Source: Dipetalonema caudispina (taxonomy: Eukaryota > Nematoda > Chromadorea > Rhabditida > Onchocercidae). Taken from it: a DNA stretch of 64,000 nt. Below are positions 26,001-37,029 of the stretch, in pieces. Under the pieces are notes generated by a model. It was not told where the DNA came from, ran no database searches, and saw only the letters and a program-made list of their open reading frames with translations. The stretch covers positions 62,001 to 126,000 of the forward strand of contig JABVXV010000111.1 of assembly GCA_013365325.1 (NCBI GenBank), read 5' to 3'. The position numbers and the translations under genes were made by a program. Positions within the stretch are counted from its first letter, which is position 1. Every line of letters starts with the position of its first letter.

Positions 26001-27294
26001 TTCGATGGATGCCTATTGAATCGCTTGAAGAACAGCAGGTTTTCCTATTTGTTTATGTCCATTCATAATACACTGTAGGAAGTTTGAAATTTGCTAGTTT
26101 TCCATCATCAAAATAACCAAGAATGCTCAAGTTTTGTAAAGAACGATCCTGATCTCCCGTTCCACTTGATGTTAGTGGTTATCATTACTTAACAGATGAA
26201 TTTTCAACTGCTAAAAGTTATTTCCGATTCATTTATGCTAGACCTGTTTCATAGCTGTGTCAATTTATAGTATATTTCATGAAATGATTCATGTTTTGAT
26301 ATCGTCAAATCTATCACAAGTTGAAAAATGTCATCAGACTTTCGATTCATTTCATAATCATTGAAAGCTAAATGCATAATTTCTTGTTACAATTGTCGAT
26401 TTTGATTTGAGTGTTCGCCTGACGTTATATTTAACTAGAACTCAATTAGATGAAAGTAATTTTTTGTTCCTAGCAGTGCAAAATAATTGCTTTTCACACT
26501 CAAGAAAAAAACTACTGTTTTGTACAGGAATGATTTTGAGTGATTAATCAATCAATGAAATATATTGCAGTATACATTCAAAGCAGATATTTGGGCATAT
26601 GGAATTGTGCTGTGGGAATTAGCTACGCGAGGTTTAATTCCTTATGCGGACCTTGAATTTACTGATATCCTCCGTTTACTAAAAAGTGGGCATCGTTTGA
26701 TGAAACCGAAGGGATGTCCTGATAACCTGTATGTTTTATTTCAGTTATCATTTTCGAATCGATTTCTGTTAGCTCGTTACACAAATCTTTTGTTTTAGCA
26801 ACTCTGGTAATAATCCACTTCAAGTCGCTGGAATTGTTAGGAAAATATCAGTAGTAATTTCCATTACGCCTGTATGAATCAAATTTCACCCTTCGTATTC
26901 TCGGTTATTAAAATGCATAGCTAAAGTAATGGAAGCTTGGAAGCTTGCTTTGGTCATTTCTAGTAAATCAATTTTCGAAATTTTGTAAGTATTCGGGAAA
27001 AGTAAATCAATTTTCGAAATTTTGTAAGTATTCGGGAAAAAAGTGATCTGTGTATGTTCCAGATATCATCACGTCATGCGGCAATGCTGGATGGAAGATC
27101 CGAAACGTCGACCAACATTCTTCGAATTAACAGGAATGATGGAAGATGTTGTACGGCAACTACGACGTGGTGTGTCAGGTGGTGCACTTCTGGATAGTCA
27201 CTATGAACGTGTCTCTGCCCGCTCATTTACTACACCACTCACCACCACTACCAGTTCAAGTGCAAGTGATGGTACCATTATTACTGATTTATAG
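20066..27294 (+). CDS. svh-2: MET/SVH-2-type receptor tyrosine kinase (sema-PSI-IPT-TM-kinase)
   Basis: Single-pass receptor of about 1,100 residues. Exons: 20066-20442, 20630-20821, 20964-21217, 21528-21719, 21895-21929, 22002-22106, 22259-22371, 22459-~22521, 22706-22799, 22906-23055, 23230-23424, a possible 14-nt exon 23643-23656, 23741-23887, 24106-24273, 24546-24636, 24779-24854, 24964-25107, 25181-25449, 25655-25764, 25897-26038, 26571-26728, 27063-27294. Signal peptide [20 protein letters not shown] is followed by a sema domain, a cysteine-rich PSI domain ([13 protein letters not shown] to HCFWC) and one IPT-like stretch. The membrane segment is [20 protein letters not shown]. The kinase has [21 protein letters not shown] and [14 protein letters not shown]. 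Receptors of this family bind HGF-like ligands; in C. elegans SVH-2 acts with SVH-1. The tail after the kinase is short. The junctions at 22521 and 23643 are the least certain. Confidence 0.85.
23643..23656 (+). other. Possible 14-nt microexon in the receptor kinase gene
   Basis: The exon ending 23424 leaves no spare base, but the next recognisable exon (23741, [11 protein letters not shown]) needs two. A 14-nt segment with acceptor 'aaacag' and donor 'gttaat' supplies KGSQ plus two bases and restores the frame. This is an inference from phase only. Confidence 0.4.
26261..26413 (+). pseudogene. Decayed intronic copy of the DFG-motif exon and its acceptor
   Basis: This segment lies in the intron between exons 25897-26038 and 26571-26728. 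It aligns without large gaps to 25794-25943, the end of the preceding intron plus the start of the DFG exon. Over the first 45 coding bases I count 8 differences. The copy reads [18 protein letters not shown] against [15 protein letters not shown]: a TAA at 26377-26379 and GAT at 26404-26406 turning DFG into DFD. The acceptor AG at the homologous position is AA. Similarity ends before the rest of the exon, so this is a partial, dead duplicate. Confidence 0.8.
26962..27039 (+). repeat. 39-bp perfect tandem duplication in last intron of the kinase gene
   Basis: Two adjacent identical 39-bp units, 26962-27000 and 27001-27039, end 24 bases before the acceptor of the final exon (27063). Each unit contains a donor-like 'TTTTGTAAGTATT' that is not used in the model. 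Confidence 0.92.
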
Positions 27295-28473
27295 TTTCAT
27301 TTCAATTAGATCAGATAAGATTCTGATAAAATTCCACTTCGCTTTTCTCAACCGACTTTTCTAATCGGAAGAACAGTTAATCAATAATGAAGCATCTCTC
27401 GATTAAAACAATAACTTCCACAGATATGACATCTGTTTTAATCGACAAGACGTTTCTCTTACTAGTATCCAGCTGTTTCACGTTTTACCTCAATTTGTAA
27501 ATTACGATGTCTTTAACGTCTTCTATTTTACATCTGTATAGCGCTGTTGAATACCTCACTACTGCGGATATTTAGTCAAAATATTTATTAGCTTCTTATT
27601 TACTAGTCGGTCACTATTTCTTGAAATATCAAGCTCAACCACACTTCCCAGTTCAGCAGACGAATAATGTGTACAGTTCCTTTAAGTTATGATGCTGTCA
27701 GCAGTCCGTACAAAAGTGCTAGAAACCAAGATAAGGCGAGCAATGAACTTTGCAACAATCTTCAGGCATAAACAGAACAAGCTTTCGCATTTCCGAATTA
27801 TACCTTAGAACACCAGGCAACGAACTTCAGCGGCAAATTTGAAATTTAATGAATAATGTTAATTTACGAAAAGCGAATTTTACTGCGAAGCCTTATATTC
27901 ACAGAGCAATTAGTATTCAGATAACGATTTAATTGAATAAACACAAGTGATATTTAGGAATTAATTACACAGCGAAATTCAATGAGATAGTGAATATAAC
28001 TACCTTGGCGCTTAACATCTTGCTTGAAGATTTCCACTCAAACCACAAATTCATTAAGAGTTTCATTCCATGCTGGGAAATTCGGTGCTGTCCTACGCGT
28101 CACTGAGAAGATAAAAATAAACCAAAGTTTATGTCACAACACCTGAGGAAATAATAAAGCCTCATACCTTAAAGTGTTTCCAACAAGCAGTGACCGAAGT
28201 CGGAAGTGGAAGCAGCATTTGTGTTTAATGGGAATCGCTTCGAAAAATTTAAAAGCCGAGAGGTTGTTAAATTATCTATCAGACTTTAGCAACTAGTGAT
28301 ATCAGAACCATCTCTTTGATCTCCGATTCAGTGAAGGTCTGCCACTGTTTACTTTACCACAGTACAGTCCAAAACCCAGTATAAAATTACAATGAGAGGC
28401 TTTATTACAATGAGAGGTATGTGTAACCTTCTGTAAATTTTTCACAAAAAATGAACAAACTTGTCGAGAAATC
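27295..28473. other. Convergent 3' spacer between kinase and TIF1-like genes
   Basis: The two genes end tail-to-tail about 1.2 kb apart. The segment must hold both 3' untranslated regions. Apart from the poly(A) signal noted for the minus-strand gene and an AATAAA at 27936-27941 on the plus strand, I see nothing in it. Confidence 0.6.
28401..28406 (-). terminator. Poly(A) signal AATAAA for the TIF1-like gene
   Basis: TTTATT on the plus strand reads AATAAA on the minus strand, about 70 bases after the stop codon at 28474. It is flanked by a 14-bp direct repeat (28387-28400 and 28404-28417). Confidence 0.5.
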
Positions 28474-31400
28474 TTAAGTGATTTCACTAAATTCACTTTT
28501 AACTTCTTTTCTGAGCTTCTTAGTCACAGGCTCTGCAGATGTTTCATGCACCCGCACAGTGGAAGATGAGGCTTGGGCATTCTGCAATATTTCGCCGTTT
28601 GAACAACAAACACAATTTTCTAAATAATAGCGTAAAACAGAAGTAAAAACCTTTGTTACGTGTCACTTACAGTCGAAAATTTTCATTCGAATCAGAGAAG
28701 ACAAGAAAAAAAAGGTACAAGAAAGTACCATGATTTAGTTCAAGCGTTTTGGATAATCAACATTCTAGTATTCCAGATGACAAAAGTAAGCAACATAAAC
28801 CGGACACACAAGTATCTACCTGCTCTTTTTGCATTAGTCCTGCATGACGATTTTCCGAATATCTATTCACATATAACCACACCTGACTTTTCATACATGG
28901 GAGATACTCTTTTACTGCTCTACTATATATTTGATAAACGGAACGTCCCGCTTTCGCAACTTCATCACCTGGCTGAAAGTATCAACAGTTGAAAGACTGG
29001 ACCAAACCTTACATGATTTCGCAACAACAGCAGTCACAATAATCCTCCCTATGTGCTTGACCTCCTACACAGGACAAAGTTCGGATATATCATGTTAAAC
29101 AAATTAAGGCTTTAAAGCGCAATGAACCATTAAGGGTTATCTTTCTTTTCCACTAATACAAGAATTAAATAACTCAGCGTAAAGAAGGAAACTTCTAAAA
29201 AGCAAGATTCTAGCCTACTTCTTCTGCATCAAAACGTCAAAAGAATCGCTCAAATTTTTTGTTTTACAGAAACATTCATTCAGCTTGTAACGTGGTATTA
29301 ACATGCCGAGCTCCTCTAAATATAACAGTGAGTTTAGGTACTTCATCAGATTAAAGCACCAGAAAAAGGTTTACTGCATTGAAGGTCGAGCAGTTCTCGA
29401 AAACTAAGTTCATGCACTGGATAAATTGCGCAACGTTCGTGAATGCATCCTTCGATTTTTCTTTCAAGCGTCGCGCAATAGTTGAGAAATCCATGGGCTG
29501 TTTGATGATCACATGATAACTGACGACAGTTCGCGGTACAGGCTGACAAAATGGTTCCACATCCAAATGTTTTTCATAGCAACTTAGTAAAACCTTTGAG
29601 CAAAGCTAAAATTGATATTTATCATTAGCTGAAATTCCTGATTTCGAGGAAATAAAATCTAGTCACCGGTCTGGCATGGGCATGAGAAAGAGATGATAAA
29701 CAAATCATTCATATTCGATCAAATTAAAACATTTACCAGTTTCTCGCGTTGTCCCATTGTACCTGCATTTTCATGCATTGGTTCCGCCTCAGTACATAAT
29801 GAACATGCCCATTCATCCCTAAAACTACGATTTCAACTAATTTTGGCAATGAAACACAACCTCAATCAATCATGATTAGGAATAGTCGAAACCGAAGCAT
29901 CAAACAATTACTGATCCGCTTACTGTGCTGGATTCTACTCAATGCACGTGAATTCCACTTTTTAATCACGATCGTTCTGCATAATTTGCTATTAATGTAA
30001 GTGGAAAAAAGAGAAAAAACTTTCCAGACTCCAGAATATTAACCATTGAAATGTAGAATCATCAAGCTTTCAACAAATAACAGTCAACATCTGAATAACC
30101 TCTACAAAAACATACGGTAAATTCTCCATCTGTTCTTTTATAGCTGGGATATGACAAATGTTATGAAAAACTCGTGGACAACGCGCACAACAACCAAGAG
30201 AGCCAGTTTTTTCATCACAACCTTGCTGACATACATAGCAATAATCATCCCATCTTGATTCATCATTATCTACCGAACCTTCTGCTAAAATAAATTTTTT
30301 TAAAGCACTTCTGGATAATTGATTTCAAGCACAAATCAATGTAGAATGAGAGGCGGTTGGTCAGCAAAACATCCCGCAATCAAAATTTTAACAGAATCCG
30401 AAGTTCTTACAGTCATTGTCCCTCATGATTGTGACAAGAAAAGCAATGATATTAGCATGTTTTGAACATGTAGCAGTAATGTACTACACGGTTGTATTCT
30501 TGGAAACTCTGTTGTTACAGGAACAGTCAAGAACAAGGTAATTAAATAGGTGTAGTACCAAACTGAACTTTCATTGACAGAAACTACAAACAAACTTTGA
30601 AACTGCTGCTCATTTCCAGTTCTCATTTGTTCTGGATCCGACAGTTTGCTCTGATCCAACTGAGTTTTGAATATACTTGACACCTTTGCAACTTCATCAT
30701 TGTTACTTTTTTTGATGTTAACCATCACTTTCAGTGGAGCTGGTTCGGGGTCTTTGGGTGGTGGTGAGCTAACACTGCAATTACAAATAAAATCTCACGA
30801 ATATTCACTAAAATATTTCCCAGAAACGATAACACTGCACGTCACATCTCAAACATCGTTATAAAACACATCAATAGTCTACCATGTACTCGCCGACGCT
30901 CCAGAACTGATAGGCGCACACTTTTGTTGGGTCGAAGGTGTTACACCGAGATTAGAGACCGATGAATTAAAGCATACATCAGATCTATCATGTGGTGCAG
31001 CATTTTGAGTGCATATAATAGAGTTGTTTGAATTGTTTGTAGGTTGAGTATCTGCCGTGACTGCACTGGATGATGATATGGTCTGTGTAGCAGGAGTAAA
31101 AGAGAAAGTAGAAACCGAATCTGAACTCGAAACCGGTAAAGGATTAACCATGCCGAGCCGACTAGTCTGCATTCTAAAAAACAATCGCGATTAGTCATTA
31201 TTATACGTAAAAATGTTATAACCAGTGGCTGAATAATCAGGAACGAAAGTAATGTTTAGCCTTAAAAACTTTGCTCTAAGAAAAAAGTGTTAAATCAGAA
31301 CTGATAATGTCAAAAGTAATCATTTGAAGATTGAAGTGAAAATACAAAAATAACAAGTTTTTTATAAATTAAGAAAAAAAAACTAGATTCATATTATATT

Positions 31401-34400
31401 AAATGAACAATACAATGATTTGCCAGATCACCTAAGAACCGAACTTGCATGAGTCCCTGGAGCACAATGTGAGCTGCTTGCTGACTGTGAGCTTGTTAAT
31501 TGAACATTCGAGACTCGGTGAATACCTGCAGTGTAATTAATTGTCGAAAATTGAAGTTTAAGCATCACACGCAAGGTAACTATACAATCAAACTGCAGCT
31601 TTTTCATGGTTTTCAAAAACACATTTGAAACTAGCTTTACAATAGCGAAAGACCAAGACGTTTGAAGGACCTCTCAAAAAGCCATTGTTCTACTAGTAAA
31701 TATATTGTGACAAAATAAAGAAATGGTCAATTATAAAAGCGTTTAAGCATTGCGAAAGCACAAATTTCTGTTAAATTATGTAAATCATTTCTTGATGTTT
31801 GTTGAGTTTTAAGGATTTCTTTAAAAGTGCTTAAAAGCAAGAGATGTTTATCTCTAAAAATTTTTATATTTGTAAGAAAACTTACTATTATATGTTTCAA
31901 CTAAATTTGACGTTGGTGGTTGCTGAGTTGGCATTGAGCTTGGCAAAAACACTCGCTGAGAAGCGTACGGGAGGATGTGCCCAGCAGGAAAGGAATATGG
32001 AGAAACATATGGCCGTTCGGTCGCAGTCAACCCAGCTGCAAATTGAATTTCGACTGCACTGAACCCATAAAGCAGTAAAGCATAAAATAAACAACTCATA
32101 TACTCACTCACTGATAAAATCTCAATTCAGAAAATATAATCTTAAAAGCAAGAACCTTATTCCAAGGAAATGTTATTTAAATTCTCATCTTTCCTAAAAC
32201 CTAGGCTTACCTTCCTCGTATTCCTTATCTATCAACTTTTCTCAAAAGTGTATGAAAGCAGCTTTCATGTAACGATCAAACATATCACTGTCTCTCAAAA
32301 GGTTATCCCTACATTTCCTAAAAAAGTGGTATCGTTCTGCATTTTGAGATTAAAAGAGGTAAGGAAAAAATGGAATTTAACTCACAAACATATGGATATG
32401 AATATCGTGGGCCTGGTAGCTGAATAGATCCTGAACGTTGAGAGTTTTCAGTCAGCAGAGAACCAAGAAATTGAGATTGTGGAAATCCTTGCCTTCGAGC
32501 ATTTTGCATTTGTCTTGCAGCCAACTGCAATTAATAGATAAAGTTCACATACATCTACAACTAATGATTCTTTATTGAGAAGTGATGATAAGTATAAAAT
32601 GCAATATTCCAGGAAATGTGAACCTAACAATAGTGACAACATTTAAGACTTCTCAAAGTCCTATATTTTCTGAGTGCTAAAAACCGTCTCTGCATAGAGA
32701 ACAAAAATCAACCTCGTGAACATGAAACTGCTGTTGTTGCAGAAGCCGGGAATGCTCCTGTGATATTGGTGGTCGCAAGGTAATGGGGTTTGAGGTGCTC
32801 GGCCCAACTGATCCATTAGAACATGAGCGTTGTGCATAGATATTTGTCGAACTAGATCCCCTTGATCTATTCGTCACAGTGTCGAACAGTGGAACATCCA
32901 TCGGGTTTGAAGAGAGAGGTGTTGGCGTAACTTCTACCTAAAGAATTCCTAAACGTGATGAAAAGTACAGCTAAGCATACAGTCACGGAAAATCCTGTTC
33001 AACAGTTGTGCTGGTAACTTCTGTGAGAGAATCACATATTACACTGAAGAAATATTCAAGGAAACAATTTCCTCTGTTATTCTATCTCAAACATTCTACT
33101 TTTTTAAAAAAGAACGTTAAACACAATTACTGACAGTTTTTAGTGTTCCTAAATCATCGACTTCGGCAAAAATTCGTCCCCATTGACTGATATTTGCTAG
33201 AATATGTTCTGTATCGGGTTTAAACTGTACCGTTGCTGGACGCTGCAAGCCATTCAAGCTTCTCTAAAACAATTCTTGAGAATTTATAGAATAAATCTCA
33301 TCAACGATTTGCATAAAGTTCTTTTGAAGAATATAAAAGATACTGAAAACATAGCAAATTTAACAAACCTCACTGCTAACTTTCTTTGCTTTAATGACTA
33401 TGATACAGTTCTCCAAAAATTGACGCATAATCACGAGCGTAGTGAGATCTTCGAAATCTTTGATGCGTGAAGCGTATGAGTTAATCTACAACCAACTCAG
33501 ATTTTTAAAAACTTTCCCTTACAAAATCTATGATTTTTCTAAGTTTGTCGCAAACTCAGAATAACAAAGGTTCAGAATAACTTTGTAACTCCACATGCAA
33601 TCCCAACACACTCCATCAAAATAAATCACACTTACTCTACTGAATCGTCGTTTTTGCCAGAGCAGCTCATTACGAAGTTTATCATACTCCTGTCCTTTAT
33701 AAAACTGAACGGCATCCAATGCTCGCAACAGATCATTTCCCCTTCTCATCACCTACAAAAAATAAAATTTGCAGGAGGTTAATAGTAAAAAAAACTATTG
33801 CACTGGACCTTTCAGCAATTCTATCGGAAGGATGACTTATTCATTTTCAAATTTTATCTTAATGTCTTGTCATTCCTAAAAAAAGTCCAGTGTTGCTTCT
33901 ACCTCAAATGTAAATCCTATATCGAATTTTAAATAAATTTCTAAATGAACAAATTCTCAATTGAAACTGCCAATACTTTGAAATCAAAGGCTGAAAATTC
34001 CAAATTTACTTAAAGTGCATAACAAGCAACAATCTTTGTAGCTTCTCATAAGAAATAGATTTTAACAGTGGGACATTGAGGTGAAAGAAAATATGGCCAA
34101 CTCAACGACAATCAGAACTGATTTTGAATAACTTTCGTTTAGTGAAAAAATTACCGCTTGACAAATATGTACAACTTGGTTCCCAACTTCCTTCTTTAAA
34201 TTAGCAACACGTTCACTCAAAGCATTCTTGCGCACTTGTATCACTGATAAACTAGAAAACCCTTTTTATGATTTGATATTGAGTTATTAAAACATTGGAT
34301 GTTAAAGCGCTCAGTACATGACCACCGGCCAAATCGGACTTGGCCTAACTTTATAGCTTGCGAACGAGACACTGAAACAAAAAATAATAGCTATCAAAAA

Positions 34401-36058
34401 AAGTACAGAAACTAACAAGACGACAACTTTCAAAAAGTCCATCAATTGTAGTATTTAAAAAGCAATATCCAGACCTGCAATCGATGTGTGTTGTCTCTCG
34501 TGCTGTTGAAGACATGATTTTACTTTCGTCAATGTGAGCATCTGGTAGATGAGATAAGGGTGTTATCATATGTGAAGGACCCTCATGAAGTCTACTAGCG
34601 ATACATGTCATACACACATACTGTAAGGTACAGCTTACATACCATAAAGACTGAATGAAAATACAAACGAAGAAAAAAATGAAAACTTATAAGAATAATT
34701 CTTTATTTCTCAAAAAAAACTTAATACCACATATAATTGTAGCAAAAGTAAAAATACCAGACGGAAAAACTCTTACCGATCCACACTGACATAAAGAAAC
34801 AATTTTCATATTATTGTGGAGACGACAACGGACACACTTCGGAATCACCGGACATAACTGGAAATTAAAAACATAAAAATCTCGGAGCCTTTCGAGACTC
34901 TTTATTCCTCAAAAAAAAAAATTCTAATACCACATCTAATTGTAGCAAAAGTAAAAATACCAGATGGAAAAACCCTTACCGATCCACACTGACATATATC
35001 ATTCTTTGCCAAAACAGCTAAAGCTGATGCTTTCAATAAAAAATTTGATCTGAAGACAAGTTTCCAGCGACAAATTGAAAAGACCCCACTGATTTTATTT
35101 CACTTATGTTTCGAAGTGGTGAAGCAAGGAGAAGTTTCAGAGTATTATTTTAAACAACAAAGAAAAGAAAAGAGTTCTTCGGTAATTCAGAAACAGCAAT
35201 CACTTTTCCTTTCTTGCTGGACTTTACAAACAGGCACAACAATTAACAGTGCAGTAAACATGAATCCTGAAGTAAGAGTGACAACTATTTAGGACCGTAA
35301 TTTTCTATCATAAAATGAATTTTAAGTATTAACTAACAGTTTGCAAAAAATGAGAAGATGTTGCGGTAACGCGCTGATGTGCTAGACTACAATCAGCACA
35401 TAAAGCTTCATTGCAAACAACACATTTAGTAGTAGCTTGATGCTTATCTGGACAAACCGCAGATTCGCACATCCTGAAAAGAACATCAAATATTCTGCTG
35501 CAATCAATCATAGTATAATAATAAAGAAGGCACCTTCTGTACGATATTTTAAAATTAAACTTCATAAAGAGCAAAAAAGTTGCCTGTGAACTCCAGTTAT
35601 CAAACAATTTTTGGGAGACGAATAAATAAAAACTCATTCGTCCATTTACAAGATAAATAATTCAATACACTCAATGAACATATCGCCTTGGTTTAAAAAT
35701 GGAGACAGCAAACCTTACGGCACAATCGCTTGCATTTGGAAGATTAAGTACATGAGATCGGAGACATTCCGTACGGCAAACCTGGCAGACCAATGTTTGG
35801 TGATTCATTGATGCTGTAACCAAATCGAAATTTCAACAGTTTTTTTTCCTGACTTTTCATGTTTTTTAAAAAAATAGATAAAAAAAACTGCATAAAATTG
35901 AACAGAAGAACCAGACCTTGTTCACATCTAGTTTTACAGGTCGGACAAAAAGCATGAAGACATGGCAGAAGCGCTGTTATAGGGGTTAAATCAGCAGGTG
36001 GAGAGAAACCGCAGAGTTTAGCGCGACACAAATCGCACCGGTTAAAGTCTTCTCCCAT
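28474..36058 (-). CDS. TIF1-family TRIM protein (RING, B-boxes, coiled coil, PHD, bromodomain)
   Basis: Predicted nuclear transcriptional cofactor of about 965 residues, of the TRIM24/28/33 and Drosophila Bonus type. Exons in transcript order: 36058-35917, 35813-35714, 35473-35338, 34857-34777, 34620-34475, 34251-34155, 33752-33636, 33485-33369, 33263-33135, 32937-32713, 32524-32386, 32053-31886, 31525-31432, 31173-30883, 30774-30596, 30284-30116, 29818-29737, 29605-29375, 28972-28820, 28581-28474; all phases agree. The RING has CDLC, LPCLHAFCPTC and CQVC. B-box 1 ends in ADCSLAHQRV. B-box 2 includes KCVRCRLHNN and CMTCIASRLHEGPSH. Exons 7-9 look like a BBC coiled coil. The PHD finger keeps all C4HC3 ligands (CYVC, CCARCPRVFHNICH, DEWACSLC), and the bromodomain has VIIKQPMDFSTI and EVAKAGRSVYQIY. 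In this family the PHD-bromo pair reads histone tails and the RING can act as an E3 ligase. The middle is Ser/Gln/Pro-rich and poorly conserved. Confidence 0.88.
34701..34793 (-). repeat. Duplicated B-box 2 exon end plus intron start, copy 1 (in use)
   Basis: Contains the last 17 bases of exon 34857-34777 (ending TGTGGATCG), its donor gtaag, and about 75 bases of intron. It matches 34900-34996 at roughly nine in ten positions. Confidence 0.85.
34900..34996 (-). pseudogene. Duplicated B-box 2 exon end plus intron start, copy 2 (not needed)
   Basis: This lies in the preceding intron and repeats TATGTCAGTGTGGATCG followed by an intact donor, gtaagg. A possible acceptor at about 35041 ('cttcag') would create an alternative exon of about 65 bases encoding ASALAVLAKNDICQCGS, but its phase does not fit the exon ending at 35338. 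That exon joins 34857 directly in phase. I read it as an exon-fragment duplicate left in the intron. Confidence 0.65.
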
Positions 36059-36066
36059 CTGTAAAA
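36056..36066 (-). promoter_or_regulatory. Candidate trans-splice or 3' splice acceptor directly before the TIF1-like ATG
   Basis: On the minus strand 'ttttacag' sits immediately before ATGGGAGAAG. In nematodes a spliced leader is often joined right before the start codon. It may equally be an ordinary acceptor following an untranslated first exon. Confidence 0.4.
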
Positions 36067-36850
36067 CATTTGATCAAATATATTCATGCAATTATATCAG
36101 ATTAATCCGTCCGTAAACCGGAATGCAAAAGCAAAAAGCATACTTATATATTGAGATAATAACGTTGAAATTATCTTGTTAGTAAACCACCTCTATAATG
36201 AAGAAATTATTGAGTAATCGTTGTATAGCCTGAACAAGGGTGTGGGTATGATAAAGTAGAATGGTTGAGTACAGCGAAGCTATTGCCGAGGACAGATCCA
36301 ATAGGAGAACGTTATGAGGAGTACTGTATACACATTAATCGACGAAATTACATATGAACTCCATTATGTAACAACCGAATATACAAAAACGTCAGCACAG
36401 ATCCGTAGACAGCTACGTATGTGATTTGTAATGTGCATCAATGCGTCTGTGTATGGGTTTCCATGTACCCGCGTGTTACGGAAAAACGCACATGTACGCT
36501 GATGGACGATGTACAGTGGCTGCTATCCAACGTCCCTTAAACAAACAGAACAGAAGAAATAACGCAAAACGTAAGCACCACCAGACACTATGACATCCCC
36601 CACTGCCACTAATGGTCTCTTTGTGTGCTTTTCTGCTCCAAAATATGGATGTGCACTGTTCAGTCGGTTTGCGAACCAGCTCGAACCAGATCGTTCCGGT
36701 TCACCATAGAGGATTGTTCGCCTTCTTGTCTGCCTGTTAGGGAGGTTAGAGCAAAGATGTAGACAGTGTTATACGGAGAAGTCATAGGAATGAATCAATA
36801 ATGGGCGGGGTACAATTATCGGAGAGCATAGAAGAGACAAAGAAAGAGCT

Positions 36851-37029
36851 GCGACGAAATGTCGCATGAGATTCTTGTAATGAGATGTTACGTGAATGTG
36901 TTTGTGACGGAATGTCGCATGATGCTCTGATGACGAAATGCAGGATGGAATTCTTGCAACGAAATGTCAAGTGAGATTCTTGCGACGAACTGTAACATGA
37001 CGATTTTCGCAGTGAGTTGTCACATGATG
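36851..37029. repeat. Imperfect ~26-bp minisatellite
   Basis: About seven degenerate units built on GCGACGAAATGTCGCATGAG followed by ATTCTT. Units of 24-28 bp differ at several positions each. It lies about 800 bp upstream of the TIF1-like start codon. Confidence 0.8.

Noticed and set aside
29346..29549. Overlapping Cys-rich minus-strand frame
   Set aside because: It is the wrong frame of the bromodomain exon; the correct frame gives VIIKQPMDFSTI.
34062..34390. An additional exon at about 34330-34372 between exons 34620-34475 and 34251-34155
   Set aside because: A 'gtttcag' acceptor is present, but exon 34475 joins 34251 directly in phase, and the additional exon needs a weak donor to keep the frame.
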